DNA from: CAIVAT01 sp037141055
GTDB lineage: Bacteria; Bacteroidota; Bacteroidia; Bacteroidales; FEN-979
DNA: 29,778 bases
Reading direction: 5' to 3'
Assembly (NCBI GenBank): GCA_037141055.1
Contig: JBAXDH010000040.1
Coordinates: 1-29,778, forward strand
A program made the translations under genes and the position numbers. The notes under the pieces are model-generated. The model was not told the origin of the DNA, did not search any database, and worked only from the letters and a program-made list of their open reading frames with translations. This document shows positions 8,403-17,299 of this stretch, piece by piece. Each line of letters starts with the position of its first letter. The first letter of the stretch is position 1.

Positions 8403-10787
8403 CTAATTTGATAAAAGTTCAAAGGTGTTTCCCCTGAGGGTGATACTCACTTTTCCTTTTTCTGCGGTAAATTTATTCCCGAACTGTGCCAGGAATGTGC
8501 TTTCCAGGAAACGTGCAGGCAGATCAAATTCTACATTCCGGGAGGATTTATCCTTGTTGAAAATCACAATCACTGCTTTGTCGAAATAGGATCGTATGTA
8601 AACATATACTTTTTCGTTGACTTTCAGCGTGGTGAAGTCACCATATACCAGTGGAAGGCTTGAGTTTCTGAGTTTGGCCAGTCTGGAGGTAATACCCTTG
8701 AGATTTTGTTCCTGTTTGTTCAGGCTGTCGAATTTCATCATGCGGCGGTTGTCGGGGTCACCGGCTCCTGCCATGCCAAACTCGTCTCCGTAATATATGA
8801 CGGGGATTCCCGGGATAGTCATGTTAAATGCCTGCAGTGCTGCGAGTTTCTGGTACCCGATCGTATCTTTCACCCGGATGTCGCGTTTCCAGCCCGCTTC
8901 GCGGTCGTCTTCGTTAAAACTGAGCGCTCCGCCGGCATACGAAATAAAACGCGACATATCCTGGTTGCCCGTGATGTTGCCCATGAGGTTATGCTCCCCG
9001 AAATAGCTGAAACACTGGTGCAGCGAATAATTCAGGTCGCGGAAGGAGGCATTGTCCATGGCAAAGGCTGCCTTGGCGTCCCAGTAGAGGTTGAATTCAA
9101 ACTGGGCGTCCAGCATTCCCGGGTTGATATAGCTGGCGATCAACTCGCGGCTGCCGAATGTTTCTCCGATCTGGTAGACATCCCTTTTCTCGGGTATGGC
9201 AACTTCCTGGTTGAGTTTTTGGGTCAGCATCCTCCAGTAATTCTCGGGAACGTGCTTGGCTGCATCGTGCCGGAAACCGTCGAGTTTGTATTCTTTGATC
9301 CAGAATACCGCAGAGTCGGAAACCATCGTGGCCACCTCCGGTTTGGTGAGGTCAAAAGTGGGAAGGAAGACATCGAACCAGGTGGTGAGCCTTTGCTCAT
9401 CCCATAGCCTGAGGTTTTTTCTTTTCCCGGGAAGGTCGATCTGTGTAATCCAGTCGGGATGAGCTTTAAGCACGGGGTATTCCTGGTGCACATGGTGCGA
9501 TACAAAATCAAGGATGACGTTGATGTTGTTGCTGTGGGCATCGCTCACAAGTTTGTGCAATTCATCCGGGGTGCCAAAGCGGGTGTCAACGGTTGTAAGC
9601 GTAACGGGCCAGTAACCGTGATATCCTGAAAATTTCCGGTGGGGAGCAGGATATTCCGTATAGCCGGTGAGCGGATTCTGCGTGATGGGCGATATCCATA
9701 ATGTGTTGACTCCCAGGTTCGAAAAATAGCCATCCTCAATTTCCCTGGTAATTCCGGCAAGGTCACCTCCCATATAGTTCACCTTCGGATCAATTTCCTT
9801 GTCTTTAACCGGCGCATCATTTTCTGGTTTGCCGTTTTTAAAGCGGTCTACCATCAGGAAATACATCACCATTGCTTCCCTGTCGGACCTGGTCAGTTTT
9901 TTTGAATCCGTCAGAACTTTGCCATCCTGCAGCGGGACAAGTATTTCGTTTGATATGCCTTCGCTGTTATAAGCCCAGGCACGGATAAAACTGCGGTCGA
10001 ATTCCCCTGCTTTGCGCGGCACTTCAATCGTAATACCGGCACTGTCCTTTTTCCAGAATTTGCTGCCGAGCAGGTGGTTTTGCCACAGCACGAAGATGGA
10101 ATCGGCTTTGTTTTTCATGCCGATCACGATTTTGCGTCCGTCGGCAGAAACGGTATAGAGCGCGGGCAACCCGGTGGAATTGAGATTTCCGAGCGTAAGC
10201 AGGGAGTTGTACCCGCCGTTGTTATTGCTTACCGAATCGCGGTTGTTGGGATCCGACTTCTCTTTTCCGTCTATGATCAGTTTATACTGGTATCTTCCGG
10301 GGAAAAGCTGGAAGTCGATGTTCCATTTGCCCTCTTTTTCGAAAAGGTATCCTGCTGCAGGATTCCATTCATTCATCTGTCCCTTGATCTGGACGCGTTT
10401 ATACTTTTTATTCTTCGGATCAAACGTAAACCTGAAGCGCATCTTCGTCGATTTTTCGAGCATCAGCGAATACGCGAACCCCTTGGACCAGATGGTCAGG
10501 ACTGAGAGTTTGGGGAAATCCCGGGTGGTTGGTTTGATCACCATTCGTGCGGAATCGGCTGAGATCGTCGCCTGGAGCAATTTATCGGTTTCCATGGAGT
10601 CGATCCATGTCGGTTTTACCAAATAATCAGCCAGCCGGATTTCGGTTGAGTCGGAATTGATGAGGATTGGCGCCGAAAGCTTAAGCATCTGCGTTTCTTT
10701 CGCTAAAGGAAAATCGTTACTTGAAGTGCAGCTCCACATTGACAGGAGCAGGCTTGCGGCGATGACAGGTAAAAAGTTAAATTTCAT
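8403..10787 (-). CDS. Multidomain GH13 amylase/pullulanase-like lipoprotein with CBM48-like module
   Basis: A 794-residue exported enzyme. The signal ends at Cys20 (MWSC). An N-terminal beta-domain is followed at about 108-200 by an AMPK/CBM48-like glycogen-binding module containing GQMNEW and PGRYQYKLIIDG, then a further beta-sandwich to about 300, the GH13 barrel, and a C-terminal beta-domain from about 710. Catalytic regions: DFVSHH; GFRHDAAKH with Asp508; IGETFG with Glu542; and TGNQDM with Asp610. In region IV the usual His before the last Asp is Gln609, which may alter subsite -1 recognition, although variants are known in some GH13 subfamilies. It probably debranches or hydrolyses starch-like polymers outside the inner membrane. 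It sits 21 bases before the smaller GH13 gene and 63 bases after the esterase gene. Confidence 0.9.
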   Translation of the reverse strand: MKFNFLPVIAASLLLSMWSCTSSNDFPLAKETQMLKLSAPILINSDSTEIRLADYLVKPTWIDSMETDKLLQATISADSARMVIKPTTRDFPKLSVLTIWSKGFAYSLMLEKSTKMRFRFTFDPKNKKYKRVQIKGQMNEWNPAAGYLFEKEGKWNIDFQLFPGRYQYKLIIDGKEKSDPNNRDSVSNNNGGYNSLLTLGNLNSTGLPALYTVSADGRKIVIGMKNKADSIFVLWQNHLLGSKFWKKDSAGITIEVPRKAGEFDRSFIRAWAYNSEGISNEILVPLQDGKVLTDSKKLTRSDREAMVMYFLMVDRFKNGKPENDAPVKDKEIDPKVNYMGGDLAGITREIEDGYFSNLGVNTLWISPITQNPLTGYTEYPAPHRKFSGYHGYWPVTLTTVDTRFGTPDELHKLVSDAHSNNINVILDFVSHHVHQEYPVLKAHPDWITQIDLPGKRKNLRLWDEQRLTTWFDVFLPTFDLTKPEVATMVSDSAVFWIKEYKLDGFRHDAAKHVPENYWRMLTQKLNQEVAIPEKRDVYQIGETFGSRELIASYINPGMLDAQFEFNLYWDAKAAFAMDNASFRDLNYSLHQCFSYFGEHNLMGNITGNQDMSRFISYAGGALSFNEDDREAGWKRDIRVKDTIGYQKLAALQAFNMTIPGIPVIYYGDEFGMAGAGDPDNRRMMKFDSLNKQEQNLKGITSRLAKLRNSSLPLVYGDFTTLKVNEKVYVYIRSYFDKAVIVIFNKDKSSRNVEFDLPARFLESTFLAQFGNKFTAEKGKVSITLRGNTFELLSN

Positions 10788-10850
10788 GATTTTGTTGGAT
10801 TTTGTTATACGATGTGCTGGTAAAATAAAATAAATAATTGAAAATCATTT

Positions 10851-12302
10851 TTATAACGCCTGGATGATGATGCTGTTCATCACCATTCCATTTTCTTTAA
10901 GTGTTAAAATATATTCTCCGGCCGGCTTGGTATGAAAATACTCCAGGGAGTTTTCTGTTTTTAAAACGGATCCGCTATAAATGGTATCCACAAATCGGCC
11001 GGACAGATCAAAAAGTGTTAATTCCATTTTTGCACCGGGAGCCCCAGAGAATCGAATCATTGTGTGTTCGCGGAAAGGATTGGGCCTGTTTTGATCGAGT
11101 TTCAGCCTGCCATTCCCGGGCAGGTCGTTCAACCCGCTCGACCATGGAAAAAACTGCATCAACGGCAGCCGCAGGTGTCCCATCCAGTTGCCCCAGCTGT
11201 GACCTTCGTGCCATTCGTGAAACTGAAAGGCATAGCCTTTTCCCAGGAGAATATCCCGCAACCCGTAAACCATCGGGATAAGGATGGGAATGTCGTATGT
11301 GCCGATATCAAGGTACAATTCCAGGTTAAGCTTTGGCCCCCCTGAAAAGGCGGAACTGATGGAGCTGATCACATCGCTTGACTGGGCGGCAATCTTGCCG
11401 AATTGCCCGGGGTGCTTCATGCCGATGTAGAGCGAGATGTTCCCGCCGTCGGAGGCACCGGCCATGGCTCTTCGTGCAGGGTCCTTGCTCGTTTTGTATT
11501 TTGAGTCGATAACCGGCATCAGTTCGGTTGTAATAAACGCGGTAAAGTTATCGATCTTGCTACCGGCATATTCAGCGCTGCGGTCAATCGCGGGTACAAA
11601 AACGGCAATTACCGGGGACACCAGGTGCTGCGAGATCAGGTAATCGAGAATATTGCAGGCTTTTCCGAGGTTGATGTAATCAAGTCCGTCGTGAAACAAA
11701 ATCACCGGGTATGCTTCACTGCCGGCAGGATAACCCGGGGGAAGGTAAACGCGCACCTGGCGGGTATTCCCGAGGATGTTGCTGTGAATGGTGGTATCGG
11801 TTATGATTCCATGTGGAATAGAACCGTAAAACGCGATGTCGGGAGGATAGGCAAACCCGGGCATGCGCAACTCGGAATTGGGGCCGAATCCGCCGGTGCA
11901 TGTGTGCGGGTTTTTGGGATCCAGGATACAGTTGGAACCGTTGATGACAAACTTGTAGTCAAGCCTGGCATCGGTTTCGTAACTGGTAGTATAGTACCAG
12001 AACGTTGTTCCGGCGATGTTTGCAAATATCGCATTGGGGTTCCACCCGGTGGCATCCCCGACCATGGATACCGATTGCGATGCGGAATTGTAGGCAAAAT
12101 GCACGATCGTATCGGATTCGATCATCGGAATTGGCTGGCCAGAGTTCATGAAACTGTCTGCAACCGCCTGGCGCTGGGTTAACGGCAGCGAATTCAGGCG
12201 TGCAATCATTTGGGCAAATGTCTGACCCGTCGCCTGGAGATCAAATGCGGCAAGCAGAAACAGAAATAAGACAAATTTTATGATTTGTTTCAAATAGGTC
12301 AT
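10851..12302 (-). CDS. CBM48-like/CE1-type esterase with T9SS sorting domain
   Basis: A 483-residue secreted protein. I start it at 12302 (MTYLKQ), because that gives a proper signal peptide (hydrophobic core, then ATGQT) and its ATG overlaps the stop of the upstream permease gene as ATGA. The longer in-frame extension to 12560 lies wholly inside that permease gene. Domains: a CBM48/E-set-like module at about 50-150 (MVGDATGWNPN, then LDYKFVING), and an esterase-D/CE1-like alpha/beta-hydrolase at about 170-390 with nucleophile Ser284 in GASDGG and His368 in EGHSW. A C-terminal type A T9SS sorting domain begins near QNRPNPF. The fold resembles feruloyl/acetyl esterases of Bacteroidetes polysaccharide loci. 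The acyl substrate is unknown; here the genomic context is alpha-glucan rather than xylan. Confidence 0.85.
   Translation of the reverse strand: MTYLKQIIKFVLFLFLLAAFDLQATGQTFAQMIARLNSLPLTQRQAVADSFMNSGQPIPMIESDTIVHFAYNSASQSVSMVGDATGWNPNAIFANIAGTTFWYYTTSYETDARLDYKFVINGSNCILDPKNPHTCTGGFGPNSELRMPGFAYPPDIAFYGSIPHGIITDTTIHSNILGNTRQVRVYLPPGYPAGSEAYPVILFHDGLDYINLGKACNILDYLISQHLVSPVIAVFVPAIDRSAEYAGSKIDNFTAFITTELMPVIDSKYKTSKDPARRAMAGASDGGNISLYIGMKHPGQFGKIAAQSSDVISSISSAFSGGPKLNLELYLDIGTYDIPILIPMVYGLRDILLGKGYAFQFHEWHEGHSWGNWMGHLRLPLMQFFPWSSGLNDLPGNGRLKLDQNRPNPFREHTMIRFSGAPGAKMELTLFDLSGRFVDTIYSGSVLKTENSLEYFHTKPAGEYILTLKENGMVMNSIIIQAL
12299..12302 (-). other. ATGA stop/start overlap coupling permease and esterase
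   Basis: On the minus strand the four bases at 12302 to 12299 read ATGA. ATG starts the esterase and TGA ends the MFS permease. This overlap usually implies re-initiation by the same ribosome and decides the esterase start. Confidence 0.8.
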
Positions 12303-13660
12303 GCCTTGTTTTTTTCGGAGACGAATAGCCAGAGACCGGCAGAAACGGCCAGCGAAGCACCGCTGATGATGAAGATGATCCCCTTGTCTGCTGCGTTTTT
12401 TATGACGGTTCCAACCAGTGAACTTGCCACAAGCTGCGGCAAAACGACCGACAGGTTGAATATCCCCATGAAAAAGCCCATGCGGCTCTTGTCCACTTTT
12501 TCGGACATGATGGCGAACGGCAGGCTCACCACCGCGGCCCAGCCCAGCGTGAGGATGCACATCATGGTATAAAGCATGATGGCGCTCGAGGCAAAGAGTA
12601 CGATGCCGAAATAGCCGAGGGCCATGACGGCCACCATGGAGGCATGGGTCCTGACCCGGCCTAGTTTTTTGCTCATCGGTTCAAGCAGGAATGCCGGCCA
12701 GATTGCACCCACGGCATTGAGGATGAAAAACGACCACCCGATCATCTGGCCGAGCCTGGCGTTGCGGTCGGCCACCGACATATCGGGCATCGCGGGGAGT
12801 TTTTGCTCCAGGAATGCGAACATGTAGACGAACATGGTTTGGATGCCCAGCCAGGAAAAAGAATGTGCAAGGTAGATACGGTAAAGCTGGTTGTATTGAG
12901 CCAGGTTGTCTTTTACTCCGTGATAGAAATTTTTTCCAAGGGAGCTGATTGCAAGCCCGGAACTGAAATTGAGCCTGAACCAGTTAATAAGCATGGTCCA
13001 TGATGATCCGGTTACTGGTTTTTTTACTTTCGGCGACTCTTCCTGGAGATATCGCGGTTCCTCAATGAATAAAAGCGGCCCGATCGAGAATACGAGAACG
13101 ATGACCACCCCGGCATAGATGAGGAAATAGTTCCCGATGAGGGCTCCCATGAGGTACGCGCCGCTTCCGAACAGGTTCGATATGGATTGCATCCAGGTGT
13201 ATCCTTTCGTGCGAGGCTGCCCGTCGGGGGTTACATCGGCAATGATGGAGCGGGTGGGGTTGAAGCTGATGTTGATGGAAAGGTCGAGGGTGAGGGCCAC
13301 GGTTACGGCCACGGCCATGATGCTGGCTATGCCGAAAAAGTTGCTGATCCTGTCGATGTTGGGCAGGGCGAAGATCATCAGTGCTGCGAGTATTCCGCCG
13401 ATGATGATGAACGGTTTCCTGCGGCCGCCCCAGAACCATGCCTTGTCGCTGATCAATCCCACGATGGGTTGACCCAGTATCCCGGCAATGGGGCCCGCTG
13501 CCCAGACGATCCCGATCTGGTCGATCTCGAGATTGTATTTGGTGCGCAGGATCCAGCTCAGGACTGCAATCTGGATCGAGAGGGCAAATCCCATGGCCGT
13601 GCTCGGAAGCCCGAGGATGATGTAAAAAAGGTTGCTAAGGCGCTTTTGGATGGCTAACAT
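12299..13660 (-). CDS. MFS permease, SLC45/maltodextrin-type (second copy)
   Basis: A 453-residue integral membrane protein with the hydrophobicity pattern of a 12-helix major facilitator. The loop between helices 2 and 3 has the sugar-cation symporter pattern SDKAWFWGGRRKP at 71-83, close to the GRRRP signature of SLC45-type disaccharide transporters. It is only distantly similar to the permease at 17300-18622, so the two are not a recent duplication. The gene ends inside the start codon of the esterase gene (ATGA), pointing to coupled translation. By context it should import maltose or short malto-oligosaccharides across the inner membrane with protons or sodium. The substrate is inferred. 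Confidence 0.87.
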   Translation of the reverse strand: MLAIQKRLSNLFYIILGLPSTAMGFALSIQIAVLSWILRTKYNLEIDQIGIVWAAGPIAGILGQPIVGLISDKAWFWGGRRKPFIIIGGILAALMIFALPNIDRISNFFGIASIMAVAVTVALTLDLSINISFNPTRSIIADVTPDGQPRTKGYTWMQSISNLFGSGAYLMGALIGNYFLIYAGVVIVLVFSIGPLLFIEEPRYLQEESPKVKKPVTGSSWTMLINWFRLNFSSGLAISSLGKNFYHGVKDNLAQYNQLYRIYLAHSFSWLGIQTMFVYMFAFLEQKLPAMPDMSVADRNARLGQMIGWSFFILNAVGAIWPAFLLEPMSKKLGRVRTHASMVAVMALGYFGIVLFASSAIMLYTMMCILTLGWAAVVSLPFAIMSEKVDKSRMGFFMGIFNLSVVLPQLVASSLVGTVIKNAADKGIIFIISGASLAVSAGLWLFVSEKNKA

Positions 13661-13687
13661 ATGTTTCTTTTTTAGGATTTAAGTTTT

Positions 13688-13766
13688 ACCCCACCCTGAA
13701 TCCCTCCCCAGCAAGGGAGGGACTTACCACCTCCTCCCTGTTTGGGGAGGGGGCTGGGGGAGGGGT
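13688..13766. repeat. C/G-rich interspersed inverted-repeat element
   Basis: This 79-base intergenic stretch begins ACCCCACCCTGAATCCCTCC and ends with its near-complement GGGGGCTGGGGGAGGGGT. Two inner hairpins are visible: CCCTCCC (13702-13708) with GGGAGGG (13715-13721), and CCTCCC with GGGAGG around 13733-13750. Pyrimidine/purine elements of this kind are scattered between genes in many Bacteroidetes genomes. It sits between the SusA-like gene and the second permease gene, where it could attenuate transcription or stabilise an mRNA end. Confidence 0.7.
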
Positions 13767-13770
13767 ATTA

Positions 13771-15648
13771 TTATTTTAGTTCCACGATCAGCACAGATTT
13801 TCCGGGAATGGTCAGCTTTGACAAATCATTCAGAGAATTCCCCGAAATGATTTCGCTGCCGGACCTGAATTTTTTCAAAAACTCATTGTAGCGCCCGGTT
13901 TCAATAGTTTTAGTTTCTTCGTTGTTGTTCATTACGACCATGACTGTATTTTTGTCGTTGTACCTGAAATATACATATATTCCCTCCGCCGGAATGAAGT
14001 GCCTGTATTTACCGGTGTGGATCACTTCGGCCGAATTCCGCCAGCGGATCAGTTTACGGAGGTAGTCGTACATGTCGGCCTGGGCGCCGTTTCTGCCCTG
14101 CCCGGTAAAAGCTTTGTTCTGGTCGCCTGCCCATCCCCCGGGAAAATCTTTCCGCTTGTTGCCATCACCTTTGTTGCTGCCTGTCGTCATCAGAATTTCA
14201 GTGCCATAGTAGATTTCCGGGATTCCTCTTGTGGTAAGGACATAGGCCATGGCCATCTTCAGTTTCCTGACATCATCTTTTTGCGAGTCAAGGTAACGGT
14301 TTACATCGTGATTATCAGCAAAGACCACAATGTTGTCCGGGTTCGGATATGAAAAATCCTGTGCCAGTATCTCATACAGCCTGGTTATCCCGGTATTCCA
14401 GCCTTCCGGCTCGCTGAAGGCTTTGGTGAGCGCATCGTACAGCGGGAAGTCAAAAACACTCGGCAGCCGGGAGTCGTATCCGTCTTTGTTTTTCGAACCC
14501 TGCTGCCAGTAGGCAACGGAGGCCGGGTAGTTTAGCCAGCATTCGCCTACAACGTTGAAATCCGGATATTCTTCCTGCAGCCTTTTGCCCCACTCGGCCA
14601 TCATCTCCTTGAACGGGTATGGCTGCGTATCCTGGCGGATGCCGTCCAGTCCGGCATATTCGATCCACCAGATACTCGCCTGGATGAGGTAGTTTTTAAC
14701 AAACGGATTCGCCTGGTTCAGGTCAGGCATGGTGATGTCGAACCATCCCCTGACAAACAGGTTGCTGTCGGCCTTTGATGCGTAAGGGTCGGTGAAAGTC
14801 CCTGCCCGGTAGTTGGTGCGTGTAAATTCGGGCCATTGGTTAACCCAGTCTTTTGACGGAAGATCTTTCATCCACCAGTGGTTGCTGCCGCAATGGTTGA
14901 AGATCATGTCCTTGATGAGTTTCATGCCCCGCTGATGCAGCGCCTCGCCCAGTTTTACATAATCTTCATTGGTGCCGAACCTGGGGTCGATGCGGTAATA
15001 ATCGGTTGTGGCATATCCATGGTAGGAGTATTTAGCCATGTTGTTTTCCAGCAAGGGATTGATCCACAGGGCTGTCACACCCAGATCGCTGAAGTAATCG
15101 AGGTGATCCGTAATCCCTTTGATATCGCCGCCGTGGCGGCCGTCCTGGTTTTTGCGGTTGACAGGCTCTGTCATACCTGCGACATTGTCGTTGGAAGTAT
15201 CGCCGTTTGCAAACCGGTCGGGCATCAGCAGGTAGATGACATCATGGGAATTGAACCCCTTGCGCCCGGCGGAGTCTTTTTTTCGTGCCTTGAGTTCATA
15301 AATGTACTTTCCGACAATTTTGCCCTTCACTTTAAAGTTGATTAAGGCAATCCCGGGGCGGGTGTTGCTGTTTATTGACAGGTCGAGAAACAGGTAGTTC
15401 GGATTTTCAACTTTATTGATTTTTTGAAGCAGCAGCCCGGGATAGTCAACGGTGACGGATGCCGAGGCAATATTCTTCCCATGAACCAGCAACTGCAGGT
15501 TTATGTTTTTAAACCCGGTCCACCAGAAGGGAGGCTCAATCCTGTCCAGCGAAACTTCCTGGGAGAAAATGGTGAATGGGAATGTAAGAAAAACTACAAG
15601 GAGCAATCGATTTACCAGTAACAGGCTAAAGTGATTTTTTGTTTGCAT
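13771..15648 (-). CDS. SusA-like GH13 neopullulanase/cyclomaltodextrinase
   Basis: A 625-residue exported enzyme, close to the length of Bacteroides SusA (about 617). A Sec signal (hydrophobic core ending IFSQ) has no lipobox, so a soluble periplasmic location is likely. A cyclomaltodextrinase N-terminal beta-domain (about 30-120, RIEPPFWWTG) precedes the GH13 barrel and a C-terminal beta-domain. Catalytic regions: DMIFNHCG; GIRQDTQPYP with nucleophile Asp340; VVGECW with Glu369; and FADNHDVNR with Asp448. The family hydrolyses cyclodextrins, pullulan and maltodextrins to short oligosaccharides. The gene lies 76 bases after malQ on the same strand. It would feed short products to the nearby permeases. 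Confidence 0.93.
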   Translation of the reverse strand: MQTKNHFSLLLVNRLLLVVFLTFPFTIFSQEVSLDRIEPPFWWTGFKNINLQLLVHGKNIASASVTVDYPGLLLQKINKVENPNYLFLDLSINSNTRPGIALINFKVKGKIVGKYIYELKARKKDSAGRKGFNSHDVIYLLMPDRFANGDTSNDNVAGMTEPVNRKNQDGRHGGDIKGITDHLDYFSDLGVTALWINPLLENNMAKYSYHGYATTDYYRIDPRFGTNEDYVKLGEALHQRGMKLIKDMIFNHCGSNHWWMKDLPSKDWVNQWPEFTRTNYRAGTFTDPYASKADSNLFVRGWFDITMPDLNQANPFVKNYLIQASIWWIEYAGLDGIRQDTQPYPFKEMMAEWGKRLQEEYPDFNVVGECWLNYPASVAYWQQGSKNKDGYDSRLPSVFDFPLYDALTKAFSEPEGWNTGITRLYEILAQDFSYPNPDNIVVFADNHDVNRYLDSQKDDVRKLKMAMAYVLTTRGIPEIYYGTEILMTTGSNKGDGNKRKDFPGGWAGDQNKAFTGQGRNGAQADMYDYLRKLIRWRNSAEVIHTGKYRHFIPAEGIYVYFRYNDKNTVMVVMNNNEETKTIETGRYNEFLKKFRSGSEIISGNSLNDLSKLTIPGKSVLIVELK

Positions 15649-15661
15649 TATGAAAAATTTA

Positions 15662-15700
15662 CCGCAGAGAACGCAGAGTAAGCCACTGAGGTCCGCAGAG
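15662..15700. repeat. CGCAGAG-type intergenic repeat
   Basis: Between malQ and the SusA-like gene the motif CGCAGAG occurs three times: CCGCAGAG at 15662-15669, CGCAGAG at 15672-15678, and CCGCAGAG at 15693-15700. Arrays of this kind recur between genes in many bacterial genomes. No function is evident. Confidence 0.55.
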
Positions 15701-15724
15701 TTAGTAGTTGTTTACAACTCGTTT

Positions 15725-17239
15725 CTATAAATTCTTAGCTTTTGACTTTGCCGCCCTGCCATACAGCAACGTAAGATGAGCCAGTTTTGCTGCAAGTTCG
15801 GGCGTGAAAACATCGGGCTTTGCCCGCCATTGCCAGTTATCCTGCGTTGTACCCGGCAGGTTCATGCGGCAGGAATTGCCGAGGCCGAGCAAATCCTGCA
15901 TCGGAACGATGGCTGTGTAAGCCACCGAAGCCCAGGCAAGACGCACAAAAGCCCAGTGAATGTCATGATCACCCGTATTCAGGTATTCAAGCACATGCTT
16001 GCGGTCGTCGGGGGAAGCGGCATTGAACCAGCCGGTTACCGTGTCATTGTCGTGAGTTCCGGTATAAACGATGCAATTCCTGGTGTAATTATGCGGAATG
16101 TAGTCGTTGGCTTCCGATGAATCAAAGGCAAACTGAAGGATCTTCATGCCCGGGAGGCCAAAGCCGTCGCGCAGTTCTTCCACATCGGGGGTTATTACGC
16201 CAAGGTCTTCGGCAATGATGGGCAGGTCGCCGAATTCGGCTTTCAGGGCGTCAAAAAAATCTTTCCCGGGGCACGGAATCCATTCGCCATGGATGGCGGT
16301 TTTTTCTGCATAAGGCACGGCCCAGTAAGCTGCAAATCCGCGAAAATGGTCAATGCGGATGATATCATACAAGTGCAGGCTTGTCCGGATGCGGTCGATC
16401 CACCACCGGTACCCGGTTTCTTTCAGAATATCCCACCGGAACAACGGGTTTCCCCATAATTGCCCGGTTTCGCTGAAATAATCAGGCGGCACTCCTCCAA
16501 CCCGGATTGGGTCGAGGTTATCGGTAAATTCAAAAATTTCGGGGTTCGCCCATGCATCGGCACTGTCGAGTGCGACATACAGTGGAATATCCCCGATGAT
16601 CCTGACTTTGTGGGTATGGGCATATTCCTTCACCGCATTCCATTGCCTGAAGAAAAGGAATTGCATGAATTTATGGAAATCGATTTCCTCATGAACAGTG
16701 GTCTGTATGGCTTTGAGCGCTTCCGGCTCCCTCGTTTTCAATGGTTTTTCCCAAAGGTACCACGGCTTCTGGTCCCTGTTCGCCTTGATGGCCCTGAAAA
16801 GCGCGTAATCATTGATCCACTTTGACTGGTCTTTTAAAAAATTGCGGTAGGCCATTTTTTCCATGTTATCTGCATACGTGGAAAAGGAATGGTAGGCCTT
16901 TTTTAAGAGGGGAAGCCTGGTTTGCTGCACAGCTTCGAAATCAACGCGTTCGCTTGAAAAATGAGGATAATCCGCGAGATCATCGGCATGGAGCAACCGC
17001 GATTTTACAAGCAGGTCCAGGTCTATGAGGTTGGGGTTCCCTGCATGCGCGGAAAAACACTGGTATGGGGAGTCTGCGTAACCGGTAGGGCCCAGCGGAA
17101 GAATTTGCCAGTATTGCTGCCTGGCTTTTGCCAGGAAATCAATAAATTCAAAAGCAGCTTTGCCGAGTGTCCCGATCCCGTATTTGCCGGGAAGTGATGT
17201 AGGGTGCAGCAATATTCCGCTCGATCTTTCTTTCAACAT
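15725..17239 (-). CDS. malQ: 4-alpha-glucanotransferase (amylomaltase), GH77
   Basis: A 504-residue cytosolic enzyme that transfers alpha-1,4-glucan segments between maltodextrins and releases glucose. It begins with the family's SSGILLHPTSLPG and has YWQILPLGPTGY. The catalytic residues are Asp297 in IRIDHFRG, Glu344 in IIAEDLG and Asp397 in TGTHDND, with spacing almost identical to Thermus amylomaltase (293, 340, 395). It is the compact bacterial form of about 500 residues, without the extra CBM20 modules of the longer type found in many Bacteroidetes. There is no signal peptide, which fits processing of imported maltodextrins. The gene lies 60 bases downstream of the first MFS permease gene and 76 upstream of the SusA-like gene, and is probably co-transcribed. 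Confidence 0.97.
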   Translation of the reverse strand: MLKERSSGILLHPTSLPGKYGIGTLGKAAFEFIDFLAKARQQYWQILPLGPTGYADSPYQCFSAHAGNPNLIDLDLLVKSRLLHADDLADYPHFSSERVDFEAVQQTRLPLLKKAYHSFSTYADNMEKMAYRNFLKDQSKWINDYALFRAIKANRDQKPWYLWEKPLKTREPEALKAIQTTVHEEIDFHKFMQFLFFRQWNAVKEYAHTHKVRIIGDIPLYVALDSADAWANPEIFEFTDNLDPIRVGGVPPDYFSETGQLWGNPLFRWDILKETGYRWWIDRIRTSLHLYDIIRIDHFRGFAAYWAVPYAEKTAIHGEWIPCPGKDFFDALKAEFGDLPIIAEDLGVITPDVEELRDGFGLPGMKILQFAFDSSEANDYIPHNYTRNCIVYTGTHDNDTVTGWFNAASPDDRKHVLEYLNTGDHDIHWAFVRLAWASVAYTAIVPMQDLLGLGNSCRMNLPGTTQDNWQWRAKPDVFTPELAAKLAHLTLLYGRAAKSKAKNL

Positions 17240-17299
17240 TATATGTGGTTATTGGTTAGAAAATGCATGTGGTTTGTTATTTCTTACTGATACATCCTG

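Noticed and set aside
8706..9407. A 233-codon plus-strand open frame opposite the large GH13 gene
   Set aside because: It mirrors a gene with complete catalytic motifs, is Val/His-rich in the manner of antisense frames, and matches no recognisable family.
11625..12182. A 185-codon plus-strand open frame opposite the esterase gene
   Set aside because: It is antisense to a well-supported coding region and lacks any motif.
12303..12560. N-terminal extension of the esterase reading frame by 86 codons
   Set aside because: It lies fully inside the MFS permease gene in another frame, gives a His/Arg/Gly-rich sequence without a signal peptide, and the ATGA overlap plus a good signal peptide favour the start at 12302.
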